The notes: generated by a model from the sequence alone, not told the origin. DNA of 64,000 nucleotides from Chthoniobacter flavus (GCA_945861435.1 CAMAUX010000015.1:45081-109080), one strand, 5' to 3'; counted from the first letter of the stretch, positions 47,255 through 57,370 are shown. Made by a program: numbers and translations.

Positions 47255-48519
47255 CGTGCGGCCTTCATTGCAATCACGTTGGTTGCCTCGTCCGGTGAGA
47301 GCGCAAACCATGTTTGCCCGTCGGCGGGCGTGCAAAGCTCGCGGTAGTGTTGAAAGATCATCTTAGGTGAGTTGCCGGCTTCCAACGCCACACGGTTCAC
47401 GTCTTGGATCTCGGCAAGGCGGTAGGAAATGAAGCTGTGCCGCAAGGCGTTCGCCTTCCACTCAAAGCGCGGTGCTTTCGGTTTCCGGCTCTCATTGATG
47501 CGTTTCACGGTGTCACGCATGGATTCAAAAAACCACGGCTTGCTGTGCGGCCAGACTCGCCCTGCGTTGCGTCCAGAAAGGGCCAGCCATTGCGCGAGGT
47601 TGGGCGTAATCGGCACAAGACGGCGCGCGGCGGTCTTGGCCTTGTGCGCCGCAATTTCGATGAAGCCGGGGCGGCGTTCCACGTCCGCCCAATCGAGGCG
47701 AAGAATTTCCTCCGCCCGCAGACCGGCAAACGCCGCGAGTGCCAGACAGGGTCGCAATTCGGCGGAACAGTTTGCGAGAAGCACGCCCATTTCCGCCGGG
47801 GTGAAGATTTCCACCGGCACGGATTTTTGCCGCCGCTTTTCGATGCCCGTGAGAAGATCCGCTTCCCGCGAGAGCCAACCGCGATCCTGCGCGAAGGCGA
47901 AAAACGTGCCGAGCGTGGCGAGTGAGTTGTTGAACCCGCGCGGTGCGAGCGCGAGGCCGTCGAGAAACGTGCGAAGGTCATCCGGCACGATTGAATTGAC
48001 GTTGCAGCGGAACGCCTCTACCAGCGCGCCGAGACGATACCGGAGATCGGCAAGGTAAGTTGCGCTCAGTCCTTTTTCCGCCTTCGCCGCGATCATTTCC
48101 GCCACGGCATCGGCGACGGGTTTCGGTTCGATGCCGCGCCCGTGGTGCCGCATGTAGAAGCGCGCCGCCTCTGAGAGTGAAAAACCGTCGAGAGTTTTTT
48201 TTGCCTCCGAAAACTCGATTGCCGCCGCGTCGAGTGCCATGCCGAGAGGCCGGATTGCTTCCAACGCACGGCCATAAATGAGACGGTCTTTGCCGGTGAT
48301 TTGCAGTGCGTCGAGATCGCCGCGTGAAAGCTGCGCGGCCTTGGCTTCTGCTTCCTTCTTAGCCGCGTCGAGGTCTGCAAAATTCAATCCGCAACGCACT
48401 GAGCCTTTGTAAAACGACACGCGGAAATAATGGCCCGACGCTTTTTTCTCGCGGTAAATCTTCACCGTTGCCGAGCCGCGCTTCATGGAGATGGGGAACT
48501 TTTCGGTCTTCGTTTTCAT
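47251..48519 (-). CDS. Tyrosine recombinase (integrase of the tRNA-Glu element)
   Basis: A 422-residue integrase. The N-terminal arm-binding region is followed by a SAM-like core-binding domain (ATYLADLRYRLGALVEAFRCNV) and the catalytic domain: Arg in FAGLRAEEILRLDW, Lys in AAHKAK, Arg-His in ANALRHSFISYRLAE, and Tyr in IFQHYREL. The first His of the usual HxxR box is Asn here, as in some related integrases. It lies 100 bases from the intact tRNA-Glu end, pointing away from it, and is flanked by doubled TGTCCGAAAA repeats. It should catalyse integration between the 26-bp att sites. Confidence 0.93.
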   Translation of the reverse strand: MKTKTEKFPISMKRGSATVKIYREKKASGHYFRVSFYKGSVRCGLNFADLDAAKKEAEAKAAQLSRGDLDALQITGKDRLIYGRALEAIRPLGMALDAAAIEFSEAKKTLDGFSLSEAARFYMRHHGRGIEPKPVADAVAEMIAAKAEKGLSATYLADLRYRLGALVEAFRCNVNSIVPDDLRTFLDGLALAPRGFNNSLATLGTFFAFAQDRGWLSREADLLTGIEKRRQKSVPVEIFTPAEMGVLLANCSAELRPCLALAAFAGLRAEEILRLDWADVERRPGFIEIAAHKAKTAARRLVPITPNLAQWLALSGRNAGRVWPHSKPWFFESMRDTVKRINESRKPKAPRFEWKANALRHSFISYRLAEIQDVNRVALEAGNSPKMIFQHYRELCTPADGQTWFALSPDEATNVIAMKAAR

Positions 48520-48539
48520 GCGTGTAAACGCGCGAAGAT

Positions 48540-48560
48540 TGTCCGAAAACTGTCCGAAAA
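48540..48560 (+). repeat. Integrase arm-type repeats, right end
   Basis: Two copies of TGTCCGAAAA (48540-48549 and 48551-48560) just upstream of the integrase start and about 60 bases inside the att site. They match the pair at 39450-39469. Confidence 0.8.
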
Positions 48561-48617
48561 CGCAAGAACTAAATTACCGATTTCTTGTAAGTCTTTGGCC
48601 TTGCGCCGCTTACTAGA

Positions 48618-48643
48618 GCGACCCTAACGGGATTCGAACCCGT
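48618..48643. repeat. att site, tRNA-proximal copy
   Basis: 26 bases identical to 39307-39332; all but the first base lie inside the 3' end of the intact tRNA-Glu gene. Confidence 0.95.
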
Positions 48644-48691
48644 GTTACTCCCGTGAAAGGGGAGTGTCCTAGGCCACTGGACGATAGGGTC
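48619..48691 (-). tRNA. tRNA-Glu (anticodon TTC)
   Basis: Minus-strand cloverleaf of 73 bases: acceptor GACCCTA pairs with TAGGGTC, anticodon loop CCTTTCACG with TTC between stems CTCCC and GGGAG, T-arm CGGGTTCGAATCCCG, and discriminator G. No CCA is encoded. The element at 39307-48643 uses its 3' end as attachment site and leaves the gene intact. Confidence 0.95.
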
Positions 48692-49228
48692 AGGTCGGAG
48701 AGCGCGGGAATATCGGGTTCAACAACAGCGTTGGCAAGCTATTTTCCGCTGTCTGCCGCAACGCGTGTTGCCTCATAAGTTGCGACACCGGGAAAGGTTG
48801 GCGCGCAACGGGTGCAGAGCCACGTCGACTCACCCGGAATAAGAGCCGCCACGAGAAGGCACGCCTATCATCAGACAGCCCCCCAAAAAACCAGCATGCC
48901 CCTTGGATCCTTTGAGGACACGACAGATTGGAAGCCGGCAAAGCCGCCGCGGCCGTACACGCCAACCCAACGAGTGACGCCCCCACGTCCTCCAGACTTT
49001 CCGCCTCGCCAGCACGATGCGCCGCACCACTCCCGCGGCAGCGACACTTGACCGACGCCCCCCCACTTCCACTCCTCCGAATGTCACCCCGGGTCCTCCC
49101 CTGAGTTCGCCACTAACAAATTCGCGTGCCCCCCCCGACACATTCTGAGACAAGGCACCTCCACTCTCTCCACCTATGCGCCGCTGAGACGGCGCTTGCG
49201 GGAAATTTCCAAGCCGGCCCTTTCATCC
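48692..49228. other. Intergenic stretch upstream of glgB
   Basis: 537 bases between tRNA-Glu and glgB. No open frame with coding character, no AGGGACAGGC motif and no strong hairpin recognised. The glgB promoter and possibly the tRNA promoter must lie here. Confidence 0.55.
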
Positions 49229-51439
49229 ATGAATCAGACGCCTCATTGTCCGTCCTTCGAACAGGAAGCCCTCCACGCCATCCTGCGCGCCGAACACAGC
49301 GACCCATTCGCAGTCCTCGGCATCCACAAGGCCGACATTCAGGCAATCATCCGTGTCTTCCGGCCGGACGCCGCAACCGTCGAGGTCGAGCGCCTCGACA
49401 ACGGCGCGCGCTTCAGCGCCGAGCGCATTCATCCAGACGGTTTCTTCGTCGCCATGGTGAAGGACGCCGACGAACCGTTCCGTTACACCCTCCATTTTAC
49501 TTCGCACGACGGCACGCGCTGGAGCGAACGGGATCCGTATTCATTCGGCACCCTGCTCGGCGAATTCGACCTGCACCTTTTCGCCGAGGGCAACCATCAA
49601 CTGCTCCATGAAAAAATGGGGGCCCACCTCCAAACCGTCGACGGAGTCCAAGGCACCTCCTTCCACGTCTGGGCGCCGAACGCCAAGCGCGTGAGCGTGG
49701 TCGGGGACTTCAACCAATGGGACGGCCGTGTGCATCCCATGCGCAAGCTCCTCCCGTGCGGTGTTTGGGAAATTTTCCTACCCGGCGTGGGTGAGGGCGC
49801 CCACTACAAGTTCGAGATCAAGCAATCCCACGGTGCCATCGCCCTCAAGAGCGACCCGTTCGCATTCTTCGCCCAGCATGGCACCTCCACAGCCTCCCTT
49901 GTCTTCGACCTGAGCCGCTACCGCTGGCAGGACGAGGCATGGATGGACAAGCGCGCCAAAACCGCATGGCACAAGGCGCCTGTGAGCATCTACGAGGTGC
50001 ACCTTGGCTCCTGGCAGCGCAGCAGCGAGGACGGCGGCCGCTTCCTCAGCTACCGCGAACTGGCGGAGACCCTCCTGCCCTACGTCGTCGAGATGGGCTA
50101 CACCCACCTCGAACTGCTCCCCATCGCTGAACACCCTTTCGAAGGCTCCTGGGGTTACCAAGTCACAGGCTACTTCGCCCCCACCAGTCGCTTCGGCAAC
50201 CCGGACGATTTCCGCCACTTCGTCGACCGCTGCCATCAGGCTGGCATCGGCGTGATCCTCGACTGGGTCCCGGGACATTTCCCGAAGGACGCATTCGGTC
50301 TCGCGGAGTTCGACGGCACCCGCCTCTACGAACACGCGGACCCGCGCCAAGGGGAGCACCGGGAATGGGGCACCCTCGTCTTCAACTACGGGCGCAACGA
50401 GGTCCGCAATTTCCTCATCTCCAACGCCCTCTTCTGGCTCGAGCAATACCACATCGACGGCCTCCGCGTGGATGCAGTCGCCTCCATGCTCTACCTCGAT
50501 TACTCCCGCTCCGAGGGCGACTGGGTCCCGAACATCCACGGCGGCCGCGAAAATCTGGAGGCCATCCACTTTCTCAAGACTTTTAACGAAACCGTCTACG
50601 CGCGCTGCCCGGGGGTCATGACCATCGCCGAGGAGTCCACCGCATGGCCCGGAGTCTCCCGCCCCACCTACCTCGGCGGCCTCGGCTTCGGCCTCAAGTG
50701 GAACATGGGCTGGATGCACGACTTCCTCGGCTACATGCAGAAGGATCCGGTCTACCGCCGCTTTCACCAAGGCGACATCACCTTCTCACTCATCTACGCC
50801 TTCCACGAACACTTTGTCCTCGTCCTCAGCCACGACGAAGTGGTCCACGGCAAAGGGTCCCTCCTCGACAAGATGCCGGGCGACCACTGGCAGAAGTTCG
50901 CCAACCTCCGCATGTTCTACGCTTGGATGTATGCGCATCCGGGGAAGAAGCTGCTCTTCATGGGCGGCGAATTCGGCCAGTGGCGCGAGTGGAATCACGA
51001 CCAGTCCCTCGACTGGCATCTCACCCAACTACCGGAACACGACGGCCTCCGCCGCCTCGTCCAACACCTCAACCACCTCTACAAAAACGAGCCCGCTCTC
51101 TTCGATCAGGACGACTCCTACGCGGGCTTCGAATGGATCGACTTCCACGACAGCGACAACTCCGTCATCGCCTTCATGCGCAAGTCCTCGGAGGGCGAAA
51201 CGATCGCCTTCATCATCAACGCCACTCCCGTCCTCCGCGAACATTACCGCGTCGGCGTCCACAGCGGCGGCTGGTACGAGGAGGTCGTTAACACGGACGC
51301 CGCCACCTATGGCGGCAGCAACGCCGGCAACATGGGCGGCTCCCATGCCGAACCGATCCCCTGGCAGGGCAAGTCCCACTCACTCGTCATCTGTCTCCCT
51401 CCCCTCGCCCTCGTCGCCTTCAAATACCGTGCTCCTTAG
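49229..51439 (+). CDS. glgB: 1,4-alpha-glucan branching enzyme
   Basis: A 736-residue cytoplasmic enzyme that makes alpha-1,6 branches in glycogen. N-terminal carbohydrate-binding parts ([36 protein letters not shown], the CBM48 region near residue 150) precede the GH13 barrel: [33 protein letters not shown], the nucleophile Asp in [17 protein letters not shown], the acid Glu in [11 protein letters not shown], and [24 protein letters not shown]-terminal beta domain ends the protein. The ATG at 49229 is preferred over an upstream non-ATG start. No other glycogen gene is adjacent. Confidence 0.96.
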   Translation: MNQTPHCPSFEQEALHAILRAEHSDPFAVLGIHKADIQAIIRVFRPDAATVEVERLDNGARFSAERIHPDGFFVAMVKDADEPFRYTLHFTSHDGTRWSERDPYSFGTLLGEFDLHLFAEGNHQLLHEKMGAHLQTVDGVQGTSFHVWAPNAKRVSVVGDFNQWDGRVHPMRKLLPCGVWEIFLPGVGEGAHYKFEIKQSHGAIALKSDPFAFFAQHGTSTASLVFDLSRYRWQDEAWMDKRAKTAWHKAPVSIYEVHLGSWQRSSEDGGRFLSYRELAETLLPYVVEMGYTHLELLPIAEHPFEGSWGYQVTGYFAPTSRFGNPDDFRHFVDRCHQAGIGVILDWVPGHFPKDAFGLAEFDGTRLYEHADPRQGEHREWGTLVFNYGRNEVRNFLISNALFWLEQYHIDGLRVDAVASMLYLDYSRSEGDWVPNIHGGRENLEAIHFLKTFNETVYARCPGVMTIAEESTAWPGVSRPTYLGGLGFGLKWNMGWMHDFLGYMQKDPVYRRFHQGDITFSLIYAFHEHFVLVLSHDEVVHGKGSLLDKMPGDHWQKFANLRMFYAWMYAHPGKKLLFMGGEFGQWREWNHDQSLDWHLTQLPEHDGLRRLVQHLNHLYKNEPALFDQDDSYAGFEWIDFHDSDNSVIAFMRKSSEGETIAFIINATPVLREHYRVGVHSGGWYEEVVNTDAATYGGSNAGNMGGSHAEPIPWQGKSHSLVICLPPLALVAFKYRAP

Positions 51440-51627
51440 ATTTCCGCCCGAATAATCTCCGGCCGCATGCTGGGAATGCGTTCAGATCGATCTGGTTAAA
51501 CAAAGCACGCTCTCCCGTGCGTCTTCACACCAAGGGCCCTGAGTCCATGAAACTCCCCACCCTGCTTGCCCTCAGGGCTGGACACCCCATTCCACCTATG
51601 GGACAGTTTGAACCGTTTCCTTTTCCC

Positions 51628-52347
51628 ATGAAAACACCCCGCATTCATTCCTCTGCACGATCCGGATTCACTCTGATCGAACTGCTCGTCGTCATCACCA
51701 TCATCGTCCTGCTGGCAGGCATGACGCTGGCCGTCGGCCCTCAGGTGCTCGAAAAAGCGGACCGCACCAAGGCTGTCTCCGACGGCAGGCAGATCGGCAC
51801 CGCGATTAAACTCTTCGCCGCAGACTTCAACGGTGACTTCCCCATGTACACCGACCCCATCCAGAAATCGGGCGACCCCCAGTCCTCCAACGAAATTCTG
51901 GCCACCATCATCACCCAAAGCTACCTCAAGGACGAAAAGTCCTTCAACATCCCCAAGTCCGCTTACTGCCGCCCGGGTCCCGATAACGACATGACCCCAG
52001 GCCACGTTCTCGAAGCCGGCGAATGCGGCTGGGCCTACGTTCGCGGACTCAACGAAACATCCGACTCACGCCTCCCGCTCCTCGTCAATGGGTTCGTCCC
52101 CGGTGGCGTCACCTACAACGTCCGCGACAAAAGCGCACCGGGCGGCCTCTGGAGCGGTGAATACGCCGTCGTCATCCGCGTCGACAACAGCGCTGCACCC
52201 GAGAAAACCATCAAACGCGGCAACGAAAGCTGGGTGAAACGCGACGGCAAAGACCCCAACAAAAACGCCTTCGCTCCCGAGACCACCGGAGATGTCCCTT
52301 GGCTTGCAGGCAAGGACATCAAGATCCTCAATCCTCGGTTACGCTAA
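51628..52347 (+). CDS. Type II secretion/type IV pilin-like protein (pseudopilin)
   Basis: A 239-residue protein. The ATG at 51628 places a short basic leader (MKTPRIHSSARSG) before the prepilin cleavage site and the hydrophobic helix FTLIELLVVITIIVLLAG. The frame continues upstream but without pilin features. The rest (TKAVSDGRQIGTAIKLFAADFNGDFPMY...GWAYVRGLNETSDSRLPLLVNGF) is the form common in Verrucomicrobia and Planctomycetes, where such proteins are very numerous. It is probably an exported, membrane-anchored protein rather than a structural pilin. Its partner is unknown. Confidence 0.88.
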   Translation: MKTPRIHSSARSGFTLIELLVVITIIVLLAGMTLAVGPQVLEKADRTKAVSDGRQIGTAIKLFAADFNGDFPMYTDPIQKSGDPQSSNEILATIITQSYLKDEKSFNIPKSAYCRPGPDNDMTPGHVLEAGECGWAYVRGLNETSDSRLPLLVNGFVPGGVTYNVRDKSAPGGLWSGEYAVVIRVDNSAAPEKTIKRGNESWVKRDGKDPNKNAFAPETTGDVPWLAGKDIKILNPRLR

Positions 52348-52393
52348 CACCGGGGCTGAAGCCCTTCGCTGCGTTCCGCGCAGCGCACTCCTC

Positions 52394-53881
52394 TTACGAC
52401 GCCCGTCCCGGCTTACCGGGCCGGGCGTCTTGCTTTCCAGATTCCACCACCGAACTCACGCTCCCGTCCGGCAGGCGCGTCACCAACCGCGTCCCATCCT
52501 TCAACTGCCCCGCCGAACGTACCACCGTCCCGTCTTCCAGCGTGCTGATACTGAACCCACGCTCCAGCACCGTCTGCGGCGCCAGCAAACGCAACATCTC
52601 CGCCACACGCCCCAAGCGCTGCCGCGCCTGCTCCAAATGCGGCCGCCCCGCAGCGTCCAGACGCAAAGCCCCCTGCTGAAATCCCTGCGCAACCTCACGC
52701 CACCGCCCCTGCAGCGCCATCCCCAACCGATGACGCACTCCTGCAAGCCGCTGCCCAGCCAGCTCCAGCACCTGATCCGGACGATGACGCCGGATCACCG
52801 CGTGCAACTCCTCCACCCGCCTCCTTCCACGCGCCAGCGCATCCCGCATCGAACGCTCCAGATCCTCCGCCGCAAAATCCACCGACTGCACCGCCTCGCG
52901 AAGGCGCCTCTGCGGTTCCCCAAAAAGCGCCGCCCTTCCCAAATACTCCAGCCTCCCCCGCATCACGCCAATCTTGGACTCCATGCAACGCCCCAACTGC
53001 TCCCCGAACTGACGCACCCTCCGCTGCCACGCCGCACTGTCGGGCGCAACCAACTCCGCCGCCACACTCGGCGTCGCCGCGCGCACGTCCGCCGCAAAAT
53101 CCGCGATCGTAAAGTCGATCTCATGCCCCACCCCGGACACCACGGGAATCGCCGACGCCGCAATCGCTCGCGCCAGCGCCTCCGAGTTGAATTCCCAGAG
53201 GTCCTCGATGCTCCCGCCTCCGCGCGCCAGCACGATCACCTCGGGCTCCGGCAACCCCCACTCCTCCGCACGATTGAGTTGCTCGATCGCCGCGATCATC
53301 TCTTCCGCCGCACCCTGCCCCTGCACACGCACAGGGCTGATCATCACCCGCAGCCAAGGCGCACGCCGCTCGAACACCTGCAACATGTCGCGCAGCGCAG
53401 CCCCGGAGGGCGATGTCACCACCGCAATCCGTCCGGGAAACCGCGGCAGCGCCCGCTTGCGTTCCTCGTCAAACAACCCCTCCGCGTACAACCGCCTCTT
53501 GAGCGCCTCGAACTTCGCCTGCAACGCCCCGGCCCCGGCCATCTCCACCTGCTGCACATTGAGCTGATAAACACCGCGCGCCTCGTACACCGTCATCCGT
53601 CCCCGCAACCTCACCTGCATCCCATCCGCCAGCGCGCTCCCCTTTGTAAACGTGCGTCCGAACAACACGCACGACAACTGCGCGCCCCCGTCCTTCACCG
53701 AAAAATACTGATGCCCGCTGGGCTGCTTCCTCAGATTGCTCACCTCCCCCTCCACCCACACCGTCCCCAGTCCCTTTTCAATCAACCCGCGCACCAACCG
53801 CGTCACCTCCGACACGCTGTACACCACCGCGCGCGCCTCTGGCTCAGGCTCCTCCGCGCCTGAAAACAAATCCACACTCAT
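52394..53881 (-). CDS. xseA: Exodeoxyribonuclease VII large subunit
   Basis: A 495-residue nuclease subunit for single-strand DNA trimming in repair. The ATG at 53881 overlaps the stop of glcF (ATGA), so it is translated together with it. An OB-fold start (YSVSEVTRLVRGLIEKGLGTVWVEGEVSNLRKQPSGHQYFSVKD) is followed by the catalytic region (AVVTSPSGAALRDML, VIVLARGGGSIEDLWEFNSEALARAI, SGVGHEIDFTIADFAADVRAATPSVAAEL), a long coiled-coil and a C-terminal VLERGFSISTLEDG. The small subunit XseB is not adjacent. Confidence 0.96.
   Translation of the reverse strand: MSVDLFSGAEEPEPEARAVVYSVSEVTRLVRGLIEKGLGTVWVEGEVSNLRKQPSGHQYFSVKDGGAQLSCVLFGRTFTKGSALADGMQVRLRGRMTVYEARGVYQLNVQQVEMAGAGALQAKFEALKRRLYAEGLFDEERKRALPRFPGRIAVVTSPSGAALRDMLQVFERRAPWLRVMISPVRVQGQGAAEEMIAAIEQLNRAEEWGLPEPEVIVLARGGGSIEDLWEFNSEALARAIAASAIPVVSGVGHEIDFTIADFAADVRAATPSVAAELVAPDSAAWQRRVRQFGEQLGRCMESKIGVMRGRLEYLGRAALFGEPQRRLREAVQSVDFAAEDLERSMRDALARGRRRVEELHAVIRRHRPDQVLELAGQRLAGVRHRLGMALQGRWREVAQGFQQGALRLDAAGRPHLEQARQRLGRVAEMLRLLAPQTVLERGFSISTLEDGTVVRSAGQLKDGTRLVTRLPDGSVSSVVESGKQDARPGKPGRAS
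52397..52430. terminator. GC-rich hairpin, possible terminator after the pseudopilin gene
   Basis: CGACGCCCGTCCCGG, loop CTTA, CCGGGCCGGGCGTC followed by TTGCTTT on the plus strand. The stem has one mismatch region. It overlaps the last codons of xseA, which reads in the opposite direction. The T tract is weak. Confidence 0.5.
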
Positions 53882-55269
53882 GGCTGGGAATCCTTGTAAG
53901 CACGCGCAAGCAGACTCACGGGATGCACCACCGAAAGCCCATCCACGCCTGCAGCACCCGCCTCCAATTGCACGCAGCAACCCGGGTTCGCCGATGCCAC
54001 AACACTCGCCCCCGTCTTCCCAATGCACGCCATCTTGCGCGCCAGAAGTTTCCGCGACATCTCAGGCTGGGTGATGTTGTAAACACCCGCACTCCCGCAG
54101 CACCACGTCGCCTCAGGCAACTCCACCAACTCCACCCCGGGCACCATCCGCAACAATTCGCGCGGCTGCGCGCTCACCTTCTGCCCGTGGCAAAGATGGC
54201 AGGCCTCGTGATACGTCACCCGCACCGCCTCCGCATCCGGCCTCGCCTCCGGCGCCACAGGCCCGATCTCCACCAGCCACTCGTGAATGTCCCGCACCTT
54301 CGCCGACCACACCGCCGCACGCCCACGAAAAGCCGCATCCCCGGCCAGCAACTCCCTGTAATGCTTGAGATGCGATCCGCACCCCGCCGCATTCGTGATG
54401 ATCGCCGAGAGGTTTTCCAGCGGACCCGCCGCCGCCTCCATCGCGAGAATGTTGCGCCGCGCCATCTCCCGCGCCCAATCCAACTCCCCGTTGTGCGCAT
54501 GCAAGGAACCGCAGCACGACTGCGCGCGCGGCGTCACCACCTCGCACCCGTTGCGCAGCAACACATCCACCGTGTCCCGGTTCACCCCCGGATACACCAG
54601 ATCCTGCACGCATCCCGTCAGCATCCCCACCCGGTGTCGGGCACGCACCGGCGCCTCATGCGGCGCAATCAACGCATCAGAAAAGTCCCGCTGCACGCGC
54701 GGAGTCAGAGGCTCCAGCTCGCGCAAATCTCGTGGCAGCAACCGCGTCAGCCCCAGCCGCCTCACCATCCCCTCCAAGCCGGACGCCTGATACCACCTCA
54801 GCACCCGCCCAATAGCCCGCAGCAACCATGGCCGAGTGAAGATCAGCCGCAACGCCACCGCTCGCACCACATCCCGACGCGGACTCGCCAGCACCCCCGC
54901 CCGCTCCGCATCCGCCCGCCCATGCTCGAACATCGTCGCGTAATCCACCCCCGCGGGACACGCCGTCTGACACGCCAGACAGCCAAGGCAGTAATACAAC
55001 TCCTCGCCAAACCCACGCTCCAACTCAAGGCGCCCCTCCACCAAAGCCCGCATCAACGCAATGCGTCCGCGCGGACTGTTGCGCTCCAGCTTCGTCTCCA
55101 CATAGGTGGGGCACGTCGGCAGACACATCCCGCAGTGCATGCACTGCTGCAGCACCGAGAAATCCAGATGCGCAAGCTCCAGCGGCACACGCTTGCCTCC
55201 GCCACCGCCACTAACGGGCCTCGCTCCACCAGCCGCCACTGGCCCCTGCACTGAATGCGAAGCGCCCAT
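53878..55269 (-). CDS. glcF: Glycolate oxidase iron-sulfur subunit
   Basis: A 463-residue protein. Two 4Fe-4S motifs lie near the N-terminus (CMHCGMCLPTCP and CLGCLACQTACP), followed by two CCG-type domains (QSCCGSLHAHNG and TWCCGSAGVYN). The ATG at 55269 is 2 bases after the glcD stop, giving a glcD-glcF-xseA transcription unit. With GlcD it oxidises glycolate or D-lactate and passes electrons to the quinone pool. No GlcE subunit is present here, as in many two-subunit forms. Confidence 0.9.
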   Translation of the reverse strand: MGASHSVQGPVAAGGARPVSGGGGGKRVPLELAHLDFSVLQQCMHCGMCLPTCPTYVETKLERNSPRGRIALMRALVEGRLELERGFGEELYYCLGCLACQTACPAGVDYATMFEHGRADAERAGVLASPRRDVVRAVALRLIFTRPWLLRAIGRVLRWYQASGLEGMVRRLGLTRLLPRDLRELEPLTPRVQRDFSDALIAPHEAPVRARHRVGMLTGCVQDLVYPGVNRDTVDVLLRNGCEVVTPRAQSCCGSLHAHNGELDWAREMARRNILAMEAAAGPLENLSAIITNAAGCGSHLKHYRELLAGDAAFRGRAAVWSAKVRDIHEWLVEIGPVAPEARPDAEAVRVTYHEACHLCHGQKVSAQPRELLRMVPGVELVELPEATWCCGSAGVYNITQPEMSRKLLARKMACIGKTGASVVASANPGCCVQLEAGAAGVDGLSVVHPVSLLARAYKDSQP

Positions 55270-55271
55270 GC

Positions 55272-56645
55272 TCAATCGAAAATCTTCCCCGGATTCAAAA
55301 TCCCATCCGGATCCATCGCACGCTTGCACTGCCGCAGCAGCTGCAGACTCCCCTCCCCAAGCGCCTCCGGAAGAAACCGCTTCTTTGCAAGACCCACACC
55401 GTGCTCGCCAGTGATCGTCCCACCCAAGCGCACCGCGAGCGTGAAAATCTCATGCATCGCCTTCTCCACGCGCTCCATCTCCTCCGTGTTGCGCTCATCC
55501 GTGAGAAACGTCGGATGCAGGTTGCCATCCCCCATGTGGCCGAAGATCCCGATGCGCAGCCCGTACTTTCCCGCCACCGCCTGCACACCCTCGATCATCT
55601 TCGTAAGCTCGCTGCGCGGCACCGTCGCATCCTCAAGAATCGTCGTCGGCGCCACACGTGCCAGCGCCGAAAAGGCCGCCCGCCTTGCCGTGGCCAATTG
55701 CGCCGCATGCGCCGCATCCCGCGCCACCACCACCGCATCCGCACCGCACCGCCGCGCGATCGCCTCCATCGCCTGCACCTGCTCATCCACCACTGCGGGA
55801 TGCCCGTCGCTCTCCATCAAAAGCAGCGCCTCCGCACCCACCGGAAGCCCCACCTTCGCATAAGCCTCCACGCACTCGATGGTCACGCGATCCAGAAACT
55901 CCAAGGTGCACGGGATGATCTTCGCCGCGATGATCGCCGACACCGTGTCCGCCGCCGCGCTCATGCGTCCAAAGGTCGCCAGCAGCGTGCGCCGCGCCTG
56001 CGGCTTCGGCACCAACTTGAGCAAGACCTTCGTGATCACTCCCAGAGTCCCCTCCGAGCCCACGAACAGATCCTTCAACGAATACCCCGCCACATCCTTC
56101 ACACACTTGTTCCCAAGCCACACCACATCCCCACTCGCCAGCACCACCTCCATCCCCATCACGTAATCCCGCGTGATCCCATACTTGAGCCCGCGTAATC
56201 CGCCCGAGTTCTCCGCCACGTTCCCTCCAATCGTCGAAATCTTCATCGAGCCGGGATCCGGCGGATACAACAACCCCACGCGATCAGCCGCCTCCGCCAC
56301 CTGCTGCGTGATCGCCCCCGCCTCCACCAGAACCGTCAGATTCCTCTCATCCAACTCCAAGATCCGATCCATCCGCACAAGGCACAGGATGATCGCTCCG
56401 GGCACCGGCACACTCCCTCCGCTCAACCCCGTCCCGGAACCCCGCGTCACCACCGGCACCTTGTTCGCAGCCGCATACCGCACCACCGCCGCCACCTCCT
56501 CCACCGTCTGCGCCATCACCACCACTCGCGCGGGTGCCGACAAAGCGGCCGTCCCGTCGAACCCATACGTCACCAAATCCTCCGGACGCGTCAGGACACG
56601 ATCCGCGGCAACAAGTGCAGCAAGCTCAATAGCGATATCAGCCAT
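55272..56645 (-). CDS. glcD: Glycolate/D-lactate oxidase FAD subunit
   Basis: A 457-residue flavoprotein. The ATG at 56645 starts MADIAIELAALVAADRVL. The FAD-binding region is clear: PVVTRGSGTGLSGGSVPVPGA, YPPDPGSMKISTIGGNVAENSGGLRGLKYG, and the C-terminal FGHMGDGNLHP and GGTITGEHGVGLAKK. It is the catalytic subunit of the oxidase with GlcF. Whether glycolate or D-lactate is the substrate cannot be told from sequence. Confidence 0.93.
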   Translation of the reverse strand: MADIAIELAALVAADRVLTRPEDLVTYGFDGTAALSAPARVVVMAQTVEEVAAVVRYAAANKVPVVTRGSGTGLSGGSVPVPGAIILCLVRMDRILELDERNLTVLVEAGAITQQVAEAADRVGLLYPPDPGSMKISTIGGNVAENSGGLRGLKYGITRDYVMGMEVVLASGDVVWLGNKCVKDVAGYSLKDLFVGSEGTLGVITKVLLKLVPKPQARRTLLATFGRMSAAADTVSAIIAAKIIPCTLEFLDRVTIECVEAYAKVGLPVGAEALLLMESDGHPAVVDEQVQAMEAIARRCGADAVVVARDAAHAAQLATARRAAFSALARVAPTTILEDATVPRSELTKMIEGVQAVAGKYGLRIGIFGHMGDGNLHPTFLTDERNTEEMERVEKAMHEIFTLAVRLGGTITGEHGVGLAKKRFLPEALGEGSLQLLRQCKRAMDPDGILNPGKIFD

Positions 56646-56706
56646 GGGGTGGAGCCCTCCACTTAAACCCCAAACCCCGCCCCGTGCCAGCCCCATCAGG
56701 AGTCTA

Positions 56707-57360
56707 TCAGGAGCCCGGCAACCGATCGTAATACCTCAGCGCCTCCACAGGACTCTCCAAGTCCCGCAGCGGATAAAGCCCGCGCGATGCTCCAGCCCCA
56801 GGATCCCGGATCAGATAATCCAGGCCCCGCTTCCCCGCGATCACCACAAAATGCGTGCCGCCCGATGGCATCCGCACCCGCACGATCACAGGATTGCGCC
56901 GCAACAGATTGAGATCAATGAGCCGGTACGAAGGAAGATCCTCGTACGCATGCCGCACCTTGCCCGGGGTGAATTCCGCCGCCGCCTCCCAATACACCCA
57001 CCCCTGCGGCGTGTAGCCCGCATGGCTGCTCAGGAACTGGTTGAGACGCTGCGGATCCGTGTCCATCCCGTAAAACTTCAACACCATCGCCGCCGAAGAC
57101 ACCGCGCATCCCTCAGACCCCAGCGTCCCCGTGCTCGGCCCCAGCGGATCGCGCCCCCAACGCTCGTCATTCTGCCGGAACGACGGCACCGCCAACTCCA
57201 CCGTCCATGGAAAATAGAGCCCGCCGCGCGGTTCGAGCTTCGCTAGCCGGTTCCACCCAGACCAGAACCACCACCCCGCCACGCCGCCAGCGACCACCAC
57301 CCACACCAGCAGCCAGAACAGCCGGCGAAACAAACGGAGGCCAGGGGAACTCGTCATCAT
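56707..57360 (-). CDS. Membrane-anchored C39-like cysteine peptidase
   Basis: A 217-residue protein starting at one of two adjacent ATGs (57360 or 57357). A membrane anchor (LFWLLVWVVVAGGVAGWWFW) is followed by the peptidase core VPSFRQNDERWGRDPLG...GSEGCAVSSAAMVLKFYG, with the catalytic Cys in EGCA, the His in GGTHFVVIAG and the Asp in IRDPGAGAS: the C39-2/BtpA-like pattern. It probably acts outside the cytoplasm. The enoyl reductase-like gene ends 11 bases upstream on the same strand. Confidence 0.85.
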   Translation of the reverse strand: MMTSSPGLRLFRRLFWLLVWVVVAGGVAGWWFWSGWNRLAKLEPRGGLYFPWTVELAVPSFRQNDERWGRDPLGPSTGTLGSEGCAVSSAAMVLKFYGMDTDPQRLNQFLSSHAGYTPQGWVYWEAAAEFTPGKVRHAYEDLPSYRLIDLNLLRRNPVIVRVRMPSGGTHFVVIAGKRGLDYLIRDPGAGASRGLYPLRDLESPVEALRYYDRLPGS

Positions 57361-57370
57361 CGCCCCCGCT

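Larger units (their letters stand above)
39307..48643. mobile_element. Integrative element in the 3' end of tRNA-Glu (about 9.3 kb)
   Basis: Two perfect 26-bp direct repeats bound the region: 39307-39332 and 48618-48643, the latter being the 3' end of an intact tRNA-Glu gene. A tyrosine integrase lies next to the tRNA, with an excisionase-like protein behind it. TGTCCGAAAA-type direct repeats lie just inside both ends. The genes inside have lower GC and no C-biased third codon positions, unlike the chromosome. Cargo: a methyltransferase/endonuclease fusion with two small genes, a secreted protein, an XRE regulator, a broken DNA polymerase and an HNH-type protein. No conjugation or capsid genes are seen, so it is a small genomic island or satellite. 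Confidence 0.9.
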
